Positions 53,921 to 63,098 of a stretch of DNA of 64,000 nt are shown in pieces (the stretch's first letter is position 1; every line of letters begins with the position of its first letter). The position numbers and the translations under genes are program-made. Source of the DNA: Pseudopedobacter saltans DSM 12145 (GTDB lineage Bacteria; Bacteroidota; Bacteroidia; Sphingobacteriales; Sphingobacteriaceae); assembly GCF_000190735.1 (NCBI RefSeq), contig NC_015177.1, forward strand, positions 124,001-188,000, in the 5' to 3' direction. The notes under the pieces were generated by a model. The model was not told the DNA's origin. It worked only from the letters and a program-made list of their open reading frames with translations, and ran no database searches.

Positions 53921-54103
53921 ATGGCAAAAGAAAAATTCAATCAATTAAAAGATCTAATTTCTGGTTTAGAGGCTGACGCAGAAAAGTTTTATCAAAAGGG
54001 TAACAGTGCGGCTGGTACTCGTTTAAGAAAAGGACTTCAAGATGTGAAAAACCTTTCTCAATCTATCAGATTAGCAGTACAGGAAACAAAAAACACAAAA
54101 TAG
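53921..54103 (+). CDS. Histone H1-like protein (Hc1 family), small
   Basis: A 60-residue protein: FNQLKDLISGLEADAEKFYQ, KGNSAAGTRLRKGLQDVKNL, SQSIRLAVQETKN. This is the short form of the bacterial Hc1-like histone common in Bacteroidota; it has few Lys-rich repeats and is probably two helices. It likely binds DNA. It has a good ribosome-binding context (aaggagtatcaaca) and a terminator 30 bp after the stop. Confidence 0.88.
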   Translation: MAKEKFNQLKDLISGLEADAEKFYQKGNSAAGTRLRKGLQDVKNLSQSIRLAVQETKNTK

Positions 54104-54132
54104 GAATTCATATAAATTCTTTAACTAGAGTA

Positions 54133-54166
54133 AAACTGATTGGTTTATTGACTAATCAGTTTTTTT
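54133..54166 (+). terminator. Terminator of the Hc1-like gene
   Basis: AAACTGATT and AATCAGTTT arms around 'ggtttattgact', followed by a T run. Confidence 0.85.
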
Positions 54167-54194
54167 ATTTCCAGAGTGGAGGTTATCTGTTTGA

Positions 54195-54392
54195 TGCTCC
54201 AGATTTACCTTCGTTGAGATATTCTACATAGATACATATTTAAAAGATACCGTGTTCTTAAAAGAGAACGACAATTCTTATAAGAAATGTTATCAATATG
54301 TACATCGTTTGAATATTCCTTCTTATGAAATACCTTTCTTATTTTGGCCAAGTTTTATTTTATCCACAACAGTCTCTTCTTCGTTTGTTTAG
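54195..54392 (+). pseudogene. Possible decayed coding remnant
   Basis: A 65-codon open frame without any start codon, ending at TAG. Its translation (FLKENDNSYKKCYQYVHRLN, then IPSYEIPFLFWPSF) looks protein-like but I do not recognise it. A perfect DnaA-box 9-mer (TTATCCACA at 54360-54368) lies inside. Could be chance. Confidence 0.2.
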
Positions 54393-54473
54393 ATCTTTCC
54401 CCCGAGCAAGGCGCTTCTGATATTTAACTGGTTCTCTTTTTTATAAATATTTATTTAATATTAAACTATATAA

Positions 54474-54503
54474 AGTCCATGTTTTACATGTAAAACATGG
54501 ACT
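54474..54503. repeat. 30-bp perfect palindrome
   Basis: AGTCCATGTTTTACA followed directly by its exact inverse, no loop. Not followed by a T run. It lies in an 858-bp gene-free stretch, about 460 bp before the next gene. The rest of 54393-54961 shows no gene; a possible -7 box TATTTTTG is at 54947-54954. Confidence 0.8.
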
Positions 54504-54961
54504 CAAATTGGATTTTCTATGGATAACACTTGGATTTATGAAAAATCAGGTACGATATTAACTACAAGCAGCTATGTGGAAATAGAAGTAAGGACTAGTT
54601 GATCAAACAGGCAATGCGTTGTAAGTAACAGTACGTTCTTTAGTCGGTAAAATTATCGCTGACAAAGTGTTCTATAGAGTTAAGTGCCTTCTTCTTTTTG
54701 GAAAAATCAGCTCAATTTTTAACGAGAGCAGATTGTATATGGCTATTTCAGTTTGTTGGACCGGAAGTTTATTAGCATTGTAATATGAGGTGTTTTTGTA
54801 ATTCGTTGATTGACTGATTCTTTCAATTTAGGCGAGGTTGAGTTGCTAAATTTTTAGAGATTTTCTTTGAAGTTTGTTAAATATTTAAATAATTTCGGGA
54901 TACGGTTAAAAAGTGTTAAAATTGCTCGCTATTTAACAGCCGATATTATTTTTGGTAAAAT

Positions 54962-55327
54962 ATGAGACGAATATTATTTGTCAGCTTTTTAGGTTTGTTT
55001 TTCCTTATTTTATTTAAGGGCAATCATACTATTAAAAGGACGATACAAATTATTGGTGCTTCATTAAAAACAGAAAAAGTATTGCCTTCTATTTCCAAAG
55101 CAGGAGATATTAAACAATCAGAAGATCTTCTTTTTATAGAAGATTATGATGTTAATTTCCACTTCGAGCAGGAATATACATTTTTGTCTTTAGGGCTTTT
55201 AGCAAGTTTATCTGCATTCTATAATCTTCTCGACAATGACGAAGAGACAGAAGGATTGCCCAATAGAATTCATCTTAATCTTACCGCTAATCCAAAGTAT
55301 ATTACCCATAGGGTTCTCAGAATTTGA
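54962..55327 (+). CDS. Hypothetical membrane or secreted protein before the efflux operon
   Basis: A 121-residue protein with an N-terminal hydrophobic segment (about 4-19: ILFVSFLGLFFLILFK) that may be a signal peptide or anchor. The remainder (KAGDIKQSEDLLFIEDYDVN, then FLSLGLLASLSAFYNLLDND) has a second apolar stretch near 76-88. No domain recognised. It is 135 bp upstream of the RND adaptor in the same direction and may be co-regulated. Confidence 0.55.
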   Translation: MRRILFVSFLGLFFLILFKGNHTIKRTIQIIGASLKTEKVLPSISKAGDIKQSEDLLFIEDYDVNFHFEQEYTFLSLGLLASLSAFYNLLDNDEETEGLPNRIHLNLTANPKYITHRVLRI

Positions 55328-55462
55328 TTTTATCTGAAATGGAAAGTACAGTATTCTAAATACTGTCTTCCTGGAAAGAGAGTACATATAAATTAGTTTA
55401 TAAGACTACTCTCAAACTTTTGTTAGATATAATCGATTGTTGTCATTTTTTTGATTTTAGAA

Positions 55463-56545
55463 ATGAAAAGAGGCCTGGTGCTTATAACTTTGGGTACGTT
55501 GCTGGTTTATGCTAGCTGTACATCAGAAAATAAAGGAAAAGAAGTTGAAGAGAAATATACTGTTACTGAGCCTTTCAGGACGGATACTTCCTATAATAAA
55601 GAATACGTTTCTCAGATTAAATCCCTGAAAAATATTGAGATAAGGGCTCAGGAAAAGGGATATTTACAGAACATGTATGTGGATGAGGGGCAATACGTAA
55701 AAGCCGGACAGTTATTGTTCCGTATTATGCCGAAAATGTACGAGGCTGAATATCAAAAGGCCGAAGCCGAGGCTAAGATTGCCAATATTGAATACCAGAA
55801 TGCAAAATCTTTAGCGGAAAAGAATATAGTTTCTCCTAACGAAGTGGCTATGGCAAAAGCCAAATACGATCAGGCGAACGCGGAAATGTCAATTGCTAAA
55901 CTACATTTATCATTTACCGAAATCAGAGCTCCATTTGATGGGGTGATTGATAGGATTCCACTTCGTTTAGGGAGTCTGGTTGAAGAAGGCGAATTGTTAA
56001 CCAGTTTGTCTGATAATAATCAAATGCAGGTTTATTTTAATGTTTCGGAACCTGAATACCTGGAGTATCAAACTAATGTTGCCGGACGCGCAAATCCTAA
56101 AGTATCGTTGATACTGGCAAATAATCAAACTTTTAAAAATAAAGGAGATATAGAGGTGATAGAAGGGGAGTTTGATAATGAAACAGGGAATATAGCGTTT
56201 AGGGCGAAATTTTTAAACCACGATCATTTGTTAAAAAACGGGCAGACGGGTAAAGTGCAAATGACAGTTCCTTTAAAAAATGCACTCATAATTCCACAAA
56301 AGGCTACGTATGAACTGCAAGACAGAAAGTATGTATTTGTAGTTGATAAGAATGGTGTTGTAAAATCCAGAAACATCGAAATAGGCGGGGAGCTTCCTGA
56401 TTTATATATCGTATCGAATGGAGTTTCCGAACATGATAAAATTCTTCTGGAAGGCGTCCAGAAAGTTAAAGATGATGATAAGATAAAGTATGAGTTTGTT
56501 TCGGCAAGCCAAGCATTATCTCAATTGAAATTAAAGGCAGAGTAA
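55463..56545 (+). CDS. RND efflux periplasmic adaptor (AcrA-like)
   Basis: About 360 residues from the ATG at 55463. Lipoprotein signal with lipobox LLVYASC (Cys about 19). Lipoyl half-motifs (EKGYLQNMYVDEGQYVKAGQ and ITEIRAPFDGVIDRIPLRLG-type region), helical hairpin (about 85-135), beta-barrel (about 165-255) and a membrane-proximal domain. It is 26 bp before the inner-membrane pump and should connect it to the TolC-like channel at 59729. Drug or lipid substrates are likely; no regulator gene is nearby. Confidence 0.92.
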   Translation: MKRGLVLITLGTLLVYASCTSENKGKEVEEKYTVTEPFRTDTSYNKEYVSQIKSLKNIEIRAQEKGYLQNMYVDEGQYVKAGQLLFRIMPKMYEAEYQKAEAEAKIANIEYQNAKSLAEKNIVSPNEVAMAKAKYDQANAEMSIAKLHLSFTEIRAPFDGVIDRIPLRLGSLVEEGELLTSLSDNNQMQVYFNVSEPEYLEYQTNVAGRANPKVSLILANNQTFKNKGDIEVIEGEFDNETGNIAFRAKFLNHDHLLKNGQTGKVQMTVPLKNALIIPQKATYELQDRKYVFVVDKNGVVKSRNIEIGGELPDLYIVSNGVSEHDKILLEGVQKVKDDDKIKYEFVSASQALSQLKLKAE

Positions 56546-56571
56546 AGGTCGGGTTCTAAAAGAGAATTATC

Positions 56572-59500
56572 ATGTTTAATAAATTTATACATAGACCGGT
56601 GTTGTCTATTGTGATATCGCTTATTATAGTCTTCTTAGGCGTATTAGCAGCGGTACAGCTTCCTATTACTCAATTTCCATCTATTTCACCTCCAAAAGTG
56701 AATATCACTGCGGAATATCCTGGTGCAAATGGGGAATTGATGATTAAATCAGTAATCATTCCTTTAGAGCAAGCTTTAAATGGTGTGCCGGGAATGAAAT
56801 ATATGGCTTCTGATGCGGGTAATGATGGTGAAGCTACTATTCAGGTTGTGTTTAATTTAGGCACCGATCCTAATCAAGCTTCGCTGAACGTCCAAAACAG
56901 GGTGGCTTCGGTTGTAAATAAACTTCCTCCAATTGTTGTGCGCGAAGGGGTAAAGGTTACCAGAGAAGAGTCTAATATGTTGATGTATGTGAACCTTTAT
57001 AGTAAGGACACTAGTTTAAACGGAAACTTCTTATACAACTATGCAGATATCAATGTGTTACCTGAGTTGAAAAGGGTAGATGGCGTGGGAATGGCCGATA
57101 TTCTCGGTAACAGGGAATATGCCATGCGTATCTGGTTAAAGCCGGATCGGATGCTGGCTTATAAAATCTCGGCAGAAGAGGTGATGAAAGCACTTGGCGA
57201 ACAAAGCTTAGAAGCTTCACCAGGAAAAACCGGCGAGTCTTCAGGAAAACGTTCGCAAGCTTTTGAATACGTATTGAAATATCCGGGGCGTTTTACAACT
57301 AAGGAAGGATATGAAAATATTGTTTTAAGATCCAGTGCTAATGGCGAGCTGTTGCGGTTAAAAGACGTTGCCAAAATTGAATTTGGAAGTACACTTTATG
57401 ATTTGTATTCCACTCTTAACAATAAGTCATCAGCGGCTATTGTGTTGAAACAATCATATGGTAGTAATGCCAGCCAGGTGATAAAGGATATCAAGGCGAA
57501 GATGAAAGAGTTGGAAGCTAGTTTTCCAAAAGGAATGAAGTACGAAATTAGTTATGACGTATCCAAATTCTTGGATGCTTCTATGGAAAAGGTTGTCCAT
57601 ACCCTGGTGGAAGCGTTTATACTAGTAGGTATAGTTGTATTTCTATTCTTAGGAGATTGGAGGTCAACTTTGATTCCCACGATTGCGGTACCGGTTTCGC
57701 TGATAGGTACTTTTTTCTTTATGCAGTTTTTCGGGATAACTATTAACCTGATTACTTTATTCGCTCTGGTTCTAGCCATTGGTATAGTCGTCGATGATGC
57801 TATTGTGGTGGTTGAGGCGGTGCATGCGAAAATGGAATTGGAAAATATTTCTGTTTTGAAGGCGACAAAGAAGGCCATGCATGAAATTAGCGGGGCTATT
57901 GTTGCCATTACCTTTTTAATGGCTGCTGTATTTGTGCCGGTAGCGTTCATGTCTGGTCCGGTGGGGATTTTCTATCGGCAGTTTGCTATAACCATGGCTA
58001 CTTCCATTGTACTTTCGGGGATAGTTGCTTTGACATTGACACCGGCTTTGTGTGCGATCATGCTGAAAAACAATCATGGCAGACACAGAAAGAAAACCGT
58101 TTTAAATAGGTTTATTGATGGGTTTAACCATAAATTCGATAAGCTTTCGGGACGTTACCAAAGAGTTTTGGGAAAAATGGTAAACAAAAAGTCTCTTACT
58201 TCGGCCATATTGCTGACTTTCTGTGTTGGGGTTTATTTTTTGAACAATAGTGTGCCAACCGGTTTTATCCCTAATGAAGATCAGGGAATGATTTATGCCA
58301 TTATTCAAACGCCGCCGGGTTCGTCTCTGGAAAGAACCAATAAAGTTGCTGAAACATTACAAAAGGCAGCCGAGGATATCGATGGAGTACAATCAGTATC
58401 TTCTTTAGCGGGCTATGAAATCTTAACAGAAGGTACTTCGGCTAATACGGGTACTTGTTTGATCAACTTAAAGGACTGGTCTGAACGTAAGGAGAATGCC
58501 CAGGAAGTTATCGAACAACTGGAAGAGAAAGCTAAGGGAATACCAGGTGCTTCAATAGAATTTTTTCAACCACCTGCAGTACCGGGATATGGAGCGGCCG
58601 GAGGTTTTGAGTTGAGGTTACTGGATAAAGAGGGCAAGAACGATTATAAAAAAATGGAAGAAGTGAGTAAGGAATTTGTGAGGGCTTTGAATAAAAGACC
58701 TGAGCTGACCTCTGTTTTTACTTTCTATAGTGCGAGTTTCCCCCAATACATGTTGAAGATTGATAATGATATCGCGCAGCAAAAAGGTGTGACCATAGAT
58801 AATGCCATGAATACGCTTTCGACTTTGGTTGGTAGTAATTACGAAACCAATTTTATCAAGTTCGGGCGTCAGTATAAAGTGATGGTTCAGGCTTCACCTG
58901 AATACAGGGCTTTGCCGGAGGATATACTGAAGTTATATGTGAAAAATGATAAGGATCAAATGGTTCCGTTTTCGGCTTTTATGAAAATGGAAAAGGTGTA
59001 TGGTCTGTCGGAAATCACAAGACATAACCTTTATAATGCTTCGGAGATAAGCGGTTCTGCGGCACCGGGGTATAGTAGCGGCGAGGCTATCAAGGTGATT
59101 AATGAAGTTGCTAAAGAAACTTTGCCACGAGGTTATGGAATAGATTGGGCAGGTATTTCTAAGGACGAAGTTGGTCGCGGAAATCAGGCTATTTATATCT
59201 TCCTGATCTGTTTGGGCTTTGTCTATTTAATCCTGGCTGCTCAATACGAAAGTTTTATTCTTCCTCTATCCGTTATATTGTCTTTGCCAGCTGGTATTTT
59301 CGGCGCCTTTCTGCTATTGAAATTGTTCGGTCTCGAAAATAATATCTATGCGCAGGTGGCGCTGGTGATGTTAATCGGCTTACTGGGTAAAAACGCTGTG
59401 TTGATAGTCGAGTTTGCCGTTCAGAAGCATCGGGCGGGATATTCCGTTCGGTCGGCGGCATTGGAAGGAGCTAAAGTCCGTTTCAGACCAATCCTGATGA

Positions 59501-59742
59501 CCTCTTTTGCATTTATTGCCGGACTAATTCCATTGGTTTTTGCTTCGGGTCCCGGAGCTTTAGGTAACAGAACAATTGGTACCGCGGCAGCCGGAGGAAT
59601 GCTTTTCGGGACTATTTTCGGTGTAGTTCTTATCCCGGGACTATACTACATTTTCGGGCGAATAGCCGAAAAGAGACAATTGATAAAAGATGAGGAAGAA
59701 AATCCATTAACAGAAGAAATAGATCATCATGTTTATATGTAA
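56572..59742 (+). CDS. RND multidrug efflux transporter (HAE1, AcrB-like)
   Basis: A 1056-residue pump. It starts MFNKFIHRPVLSIVISLIIV (TM1) and has the proton-relay motif GIVVDDAIVVVEAV (Asp pair) in TM4, VPVAFMSGPVGIFYRQFAIT, and the TM10-12 pattern including GLLGKNAVLIVEFAV and RFRPILMTSFAFIAGLIPLV. It is the HAE1 type that exports hydrophobic and amphiphilic compounds, distinct from the metal-type CusA above. The stop overlaps the next gene by 14 bp. Confidence 0.95.
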   Translation: MFNKFIHRPVLSIVISLIIVFLGVLAAVQLPITQFPSISPPKVNITAEYPGANGELMIKSVIIPLEQALNGVPGMKYMASDAGNDGEATIQVVFNLGTDPNQASLNVQNRVASVVNKLPPIVVREGVKVTREESNMLMYVNLYSKDTSLNGNFLYNYADINVLPELKRVDGVGMADILGNREYAMRIWLKPDRMLAYKISAEEVMKALGEQSLEASPGKTGESSGKRSQAFEYVLKYPGRFTTKEGYENIVLRSSANGELLRLKDVAKIEFGSTLYDLYSTLNNKSSAAIVLKQSYGSNASQVIKDIKAKMKELEASFPKGMKYEISYDVSKFLDASMEKVVHTLVEAFILVGIVVFLFLGDWRSTLIPTIAVPVSLIGTFFFMQFFGITINLITLFALVLAIGIVVDDAIVVVEAVHAKMELENISVLKATKKAMHEISGAIVAITFLMAAVFVPVAFMSGPVGIFYRQFAITMATSIVLSGIVALTLTPALCAIMLKNNHGRHRKKTVLNRFIDGFNHKFDKLSGRYQRVLGKMVNKKSLTSAILLTFCVGVYFLNNSVPTGFIPNEDQGMIYAIIQTPPGSSLERTNKVAETLQKAAEDIDGVQSVSSLAGYEILTEGTSANTGTCLINLKDWSERKENAQEVIEQLEEKAKGIPGASIEFFQPPAVPGYGAAGGFELRLLDKEGKNDYKKMEEVSKEFVRALNKRPELTSVFTFYSASFPQYMLKIDNDIAQQKGVTIDNAMNTLSTLVGSNYETNFIKFGRQYKVMVQASPEYRALPEDILKLYVKNDKDQMVPFSAFMKMEKVYGLSEITRHNLYNASEISGSAAPGYSSGEAIKVINEVAKETLPRGYGIDWAGISKDEVGRGNQAIYIFLICLGFVYLILAAQYESFILPLSVILSLPAGIFGAFLLLKLFGLENNIYAQVALVMLIGLLGKNAVLIVEFAVQKHRAGYSVRSAALEGAKVRFRPILMTSFAFIAGLIPLVFASGPGALGNRTIGTAAAGGMLFGTIFGVVLIPGLYYIFGRIAEKRQLIKDEEENPLTEEIDHHVYM

Positions 59743-61156
59743 AAGATTAAGCTGGCTGCTTTTTACCGGTTTAGCCATTGTAGGGTGTAAGGTGCCAAAG
59801 TTGACTGAGCAAAATGCCAATATTGCTTTGCCTAAAACATATGATACTTTACAGGATTCGCTTAGTTCTGCCAATTTAAAATGGCAGCAGTTTTTTACCG
59901 ATCCTTATCTGGTGAGGCTTATCGATACCGCAATCCGTAATAACCAGGAGCTACAAATAACTTTGCAGGAGATTGAGATCGCGAGAAACGAGGCCAGAAT
60001 TAAAAACAGTCAGATTTTTCCAAGTGTGGGTGTAAAAGTAGGAGTCGGTTTGGAAAAGGTTGGGAGATATACGAGTCAGGGAGCCGGAGATGCTTCTACG
60101 GACATGACGGAAGGAAAGCCAGTTCCTGACCCGCTGGCAGATTTTGGAATTATGGCAAACGCAAATTGGGAAGTAGATATCTGGAAGAAGCTTCATGATG
60201 CAAAGAAAGCTGCATTGAGCCGTTATCTGGCGACTATAGAAGGAAGGAATTTCGTGCTGACTAATCTGATTGCTGAAGTAGCAAATACTTATTATGAGCT
60301 ATTGGCTTTAGACAGTCAGTTGGGCATAGTGAGAGAGAATGTGAAAATTCAGACCGACGCACTTCGGGTGGTAAAAGCTCAAAAAGATGCTGGCAGAACC
60401 AATGAACTGGCGGTTAAGAAATTCAATGCCGAGGTTTTAAAAACCAGTTCAATGGAGTTTGATATCAGGCAACAGATTGTTGAGACGGAAAATCGCTTAA
60501 ATTTGTTATTAGGTAGATACCCTAAAACTATAGAACGAAACAGGGCTGATTTTACAGGTTTGTCTCCTTTGGCAGTGAAAAATGGAATACCTTCTCAGCT
60601 ACTGGCAAACAGGCCGGATATACAACAGGCTGAACAAGAGTTGAAGGCGGCAAAGTTGGATGTAAAAGTAGCAAGGGCAGAGTTTTATCCGTCTTTAGGG
60701 ATTTCTGCAGGTTTAGGCTTGCAGGCGTTTAAACCATCTTATCTGTTTACTTTACCTGAGTCTATGTTGTATGCTATTGCAGGAGATTTAGCTACTCCAA
60801 TAATTAATAGAGGCGCTATTAAAGCCGAGTTCGCCAATGCAAATGCCAGACAGATACAAGCACTTTATAATTACGAGCGGACTGTTTTAAATGCCTATCT
60901 GGAAGTTGCAAATCGTCTATCTTCTATCTCAAATCTGGAGAAAGCTTACGATTTAAAATCGCAGCAGGTAAATGTATTGTCACAGTCTATAGAAATATCT
61001 AATGACCTTTTTAGGTCTGCACATGCAGATTATTTTGAGGTTTTGATGACCCAGCGCGATGCTTTGGAAGCAAAATTAGAATTGATAGAAACGAAGAAAA
61101 ATCAGTTAATGGCCACGGTGAATGTGTATAAGGCTCTGGGCGGCGGCTGGAAATAA
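59729..61156 (+). CDS. TolC/OprM-like outer-membrane efflux lipoprotein
   Basis: A 475-residue channel. Lipobox LAIVGCK (Cys about 20). Two OEP repeats: LKWQQFFTDPYLVRLIDTAI and LQITLQEIEIARNEARIKNS in the first, ANRPDIQQAEQELKAAKLDV with ARAEFYPSLGISAGLGLQAF in the second. It completes the tripartite pump with the two genes upstream and is probably the last gene of the operon, as a strong terminator follows. Confidence 0.93.
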   Translation: MFICKRLSWLLFTGLAIVGCKVPKLTEQNANIALPKTYDTLQDSLSSANLKWQQFFTDPYLVRLIDTAIRNNQELQITLQEIEIARNEARIKNSQIFPSVGVKVGVGLEKVGRYTSQGAGDASTDMTEGKPVPDPLADFGIMANANWEVDIWKKLHDAKKAALSRYLATIEGRNFVLTNLIAEVANTYYELLALDSQLGIVRENVKIQTDALRVVKAQKDAGRTNELAVKKFNAEVLKTSSMEFDIRQQIVETENRLNLLLGRYPKTIERNRADFTGLSPLAVKNGIPSQLLANRPDIQQAEQELKAAKLDVKVARAEFYPSLGISAGLGLQAFKPSYLFTLPESMLYAIAGDLATPIINRGAIKAEFANANARQIQALYNYERTVLNAYLEVANRLSSISNLEKAYDLKSQQVNVLSQSIEISNDLFRSAHADYFEVLMTQRDALEAKLELIETKKNQLMATVNVYKALGGGWK

Positions 61157-61192
61157 TAAGATTTTTGGTTGTTGTGATTTATAATGTTTGAC

Positions 61193-61217
61193 CCCGGGAG
61201 GAAATCCCGGGTTTTTT
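61193..61217 (+). terminator. Terminator of the efflux operon
   Basis: CCCGGGA-ggaaa-TCCCGGG followed by six T. Confidence 0.93.
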
Positions 61218-61724
61218 GCTACAGGGGGAACAAAATATTCATTACGGTAATACCCAAATAACAGGGAGAAGTTATTTAACAGTTGATCTTCAAGATTTGG
61301 TAGGCCAGTTAAACGATGGTAACCACTATGGAGGTATAGTAATGGAATAGCTATAGGATGATTAAAGGAATAGACCAGATACAGTGCGGTATATGTGGAT
61401 AAAAGGTGGATCATATATGGACGATAGGTGGAGTTGTAAAATCTTTTTTGAGGTTGTTTTTAGGCGAATTCAGGTAAATATAATGATTTTTAAGAAAATA
61501 ACTAAGTAAACAGGGATAAATTCTTATGTTTTTGTATATATTGAAGGTTAATAAATTGATCTAATTCAAGCGCTATGGCCTTCGGGGATGGATTGGAGTG
61601 AAGTGGCTTTGGCCATTGAGTATAACCACAAGTCAAGTCTTAGCTCAGCCATAACCCAAAGGCTGGTGCTAGAAAGGAACTCCGCTCAGCCTGACAAGTG
61701 GTACTTATGATTCGTTTCCTTTTA
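61218..61724. other. Intergenic region between efflux operon and yajQ
   Basis: No confident gene. An open frame from ATG at 61588 to TGA at 61710 encodes 40 residues (MDWSEVALAIEYNHKSSLSS, ITQRLVLERN, PDKWYL) that faintly resemble the end of an AraC-type domain; probably a remnant or chance. Confidence 0.3.
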
Positions 61725-62219
61725 TTAATTTCTCATGTTGATAAATTGCAGCGGTTGCCCGAAGTTTTCAGACCTGCATAGTTGTATAACGGATTGTAAA
61801 TCGTCTATTTTTTTTCCTTGAACACGAACCTGATCGTCCATAATAGAAGCTTGTACTTTTAAGCCTGAATCCTTGATTTTTTTTACGATTTTTTTTGCCG
61901 TTTCTTTATCAATTCCTTCTTTTACAGCTATATCTTTTCTGATTAGATTACCGGAAACACTGTAAAATGGCTTTTCAAGGTCTAAAGAATTTGGGTCCAG
62001 ATTTTGCTTCATCATTCTGGAAATAATAGAATCTATAATAGCTTTCAGACGCATATCATTTTCAGTAACGATTGTCAGCGAATTGGATTTTTTATCCAGA
62101 TCGATAGTGCTTTTAGAGTCATTGAAATCATATCGATTCAAAATCTCTTTTTTAGCGTTGTTGATTGAGTTGTCTAATGTTTGACTGTCAATTTTACTTA
62201 CTATATCAAAAGAAGGCAT
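61725..62219 (-). CDS. yajQ: YajQ family nucleotide-binding protein
   Basis: A 164-residue protein of normal length: MPSFDIVSKIDSQTLDNSIN, EILNRYDFNDSKSTIDLDKK, RMKAIIDSI-type region, GIDKETAKKIVKKIKDSGLK and FGQPLQFINMRN at the end. YajQ has two ferredoxin-like folds, binds nucleotides and in some species cyclic-di-GMP. It is transcribed away from the histone-like gene at 62283. Confidence 0.95.
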   Translation of the reverse strand: MPSFDIVSKIDSQTLDNSINNAKKEILNRYDFNDSKSTIDLDKKSNSLTIVTENDMRLKAIIDSIISRMMKQNLDPNSLDLEKPFYSVSGNLIRKDIAVKEGIDKETAKKIVKKIKDSGLKVQASIMDDQVRVQGKKIDDLQSVIQLCRSENFGQPLQFINMRN

Positions 62220-62282
62220 GATGTGAAGTTTGGTATTTCAATTTTTTAAATATAGCTTTAAATGGACCAATAAAAAAATACT

Positions 62283-63047
62283 ATGAAAACGAAAAAAGGA
62301 AAAGAGCAAAAAAAAGTAAAATCTAAAGGTAAATTAGAAAAAAGCTTACGTACAAAAATGTCTGATTTTATAAAAAGTTTAGGGCATGATGCGAAAGAAA
62401 TAACATCTGATTTAAAGTCTGTTAGTAAAATGTTAGCATCTAAACTGACAGAAAAAAAAGATAGTAAAAAGAAAGATAAAAAGGCAAAAAGGGACGAAAC
62501 TAAGGCTAAAAAAATAAAAGAGAAAAAGAGCCAAACAGCTAAAGAACCAAAGGTGAAAGTTCTGGAAAGTGTAGAAAGCAAACCTGCAAGTGTCCAGGAA
62601 AATAAGCTGAAGTCCGTTACTGAAAATAAGCCGAAATCGCCAGCAGCGGCTACTGCAAAAAAAACTCCTCAAAAAGCAGAAAGTGCGATCACTTCGGTGC
62701 CAGCGGTAAATCAGCCTATGAAAGCCGAAACGCCAAAAGCTACTTCTCCGGCGAGTATGGCTAAAAAGACTAACACAACAGCTGCGCCTAAAAAAACTAC
62801 GACCGCTGCAAAAGCAAGTCCTGCCAGGGCAACTCCAGCAAAAACGGCCGTTTCTAAACCAGCTGCTACAAAAGGAAGTACAGATAGTTCAAAACAGTCA
62901 ACACCAGTAAAGAGAGTGGCCCCGGCCAAGCCAAAATCGACACCCGCAGTTGAGGAAGTGAAAACAGCGACTCCGCAAAAAGTAAACGAGCCTAAAGCTG
63001 AGGAAGTGAAAAATGATAATTCTATTGCATCAACAAAAAACACTTAA
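62283..63047 (+). CDS. Lys/Ala/Pro-rich histone-H1-like protein
   Basis: A 254-residue low-complexity basic protein. The N-terminal 60 residues (SLRTKMSDFIKSLGHDAKEI, LASKLTEKKDSKKKDKK) could be helical; the rest is rich in KxxPAA, TAKKT and APKKTTTAAKASPARATPA-type repeats, like H1 tails. It ends with an acidic stretch (EEVKNDNSIASTKNT). It likely binds nucleic acid non-specifically. No catalytic motif. It precedes ppk1 by 51 bp. Confidence 0.75.
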   Translation: MKTKKGKEQKKVKSKGKLEKSLRTKMSDFIKSLGHDAKEITSDLKSVSKMLASKLTEKKDSKKKDKKAKRDETKAKKIKEKKSQTAKEPKVKVLESVESKPASVQENKLKSVTENKPKSPAAATAKKTPQKAESAITSVPAVNQPMKAETPKATSPASMAKKTNTTAAPKKTTTAAKASPARATPAKTAVSKPAATKGSTDSSKQSTPVKRVAPAKPKSTPAVEEVKTATPQKVNEPKAEEVKNDNSIASTKNT

Positions 63048-63098
63048 CGGAAATTAAACATAAGTTTCCCTTATTTGCTTTTTAATTTCAAATAATAG

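Noticed and set aside
54360-54368. Perfect DnaA box TTATCCACA as sign of a replication origin
   Set aside because: A single box is expected by chance about every 130 kb on both strands; no cluster, no dnaA or gyrase genes nearby.
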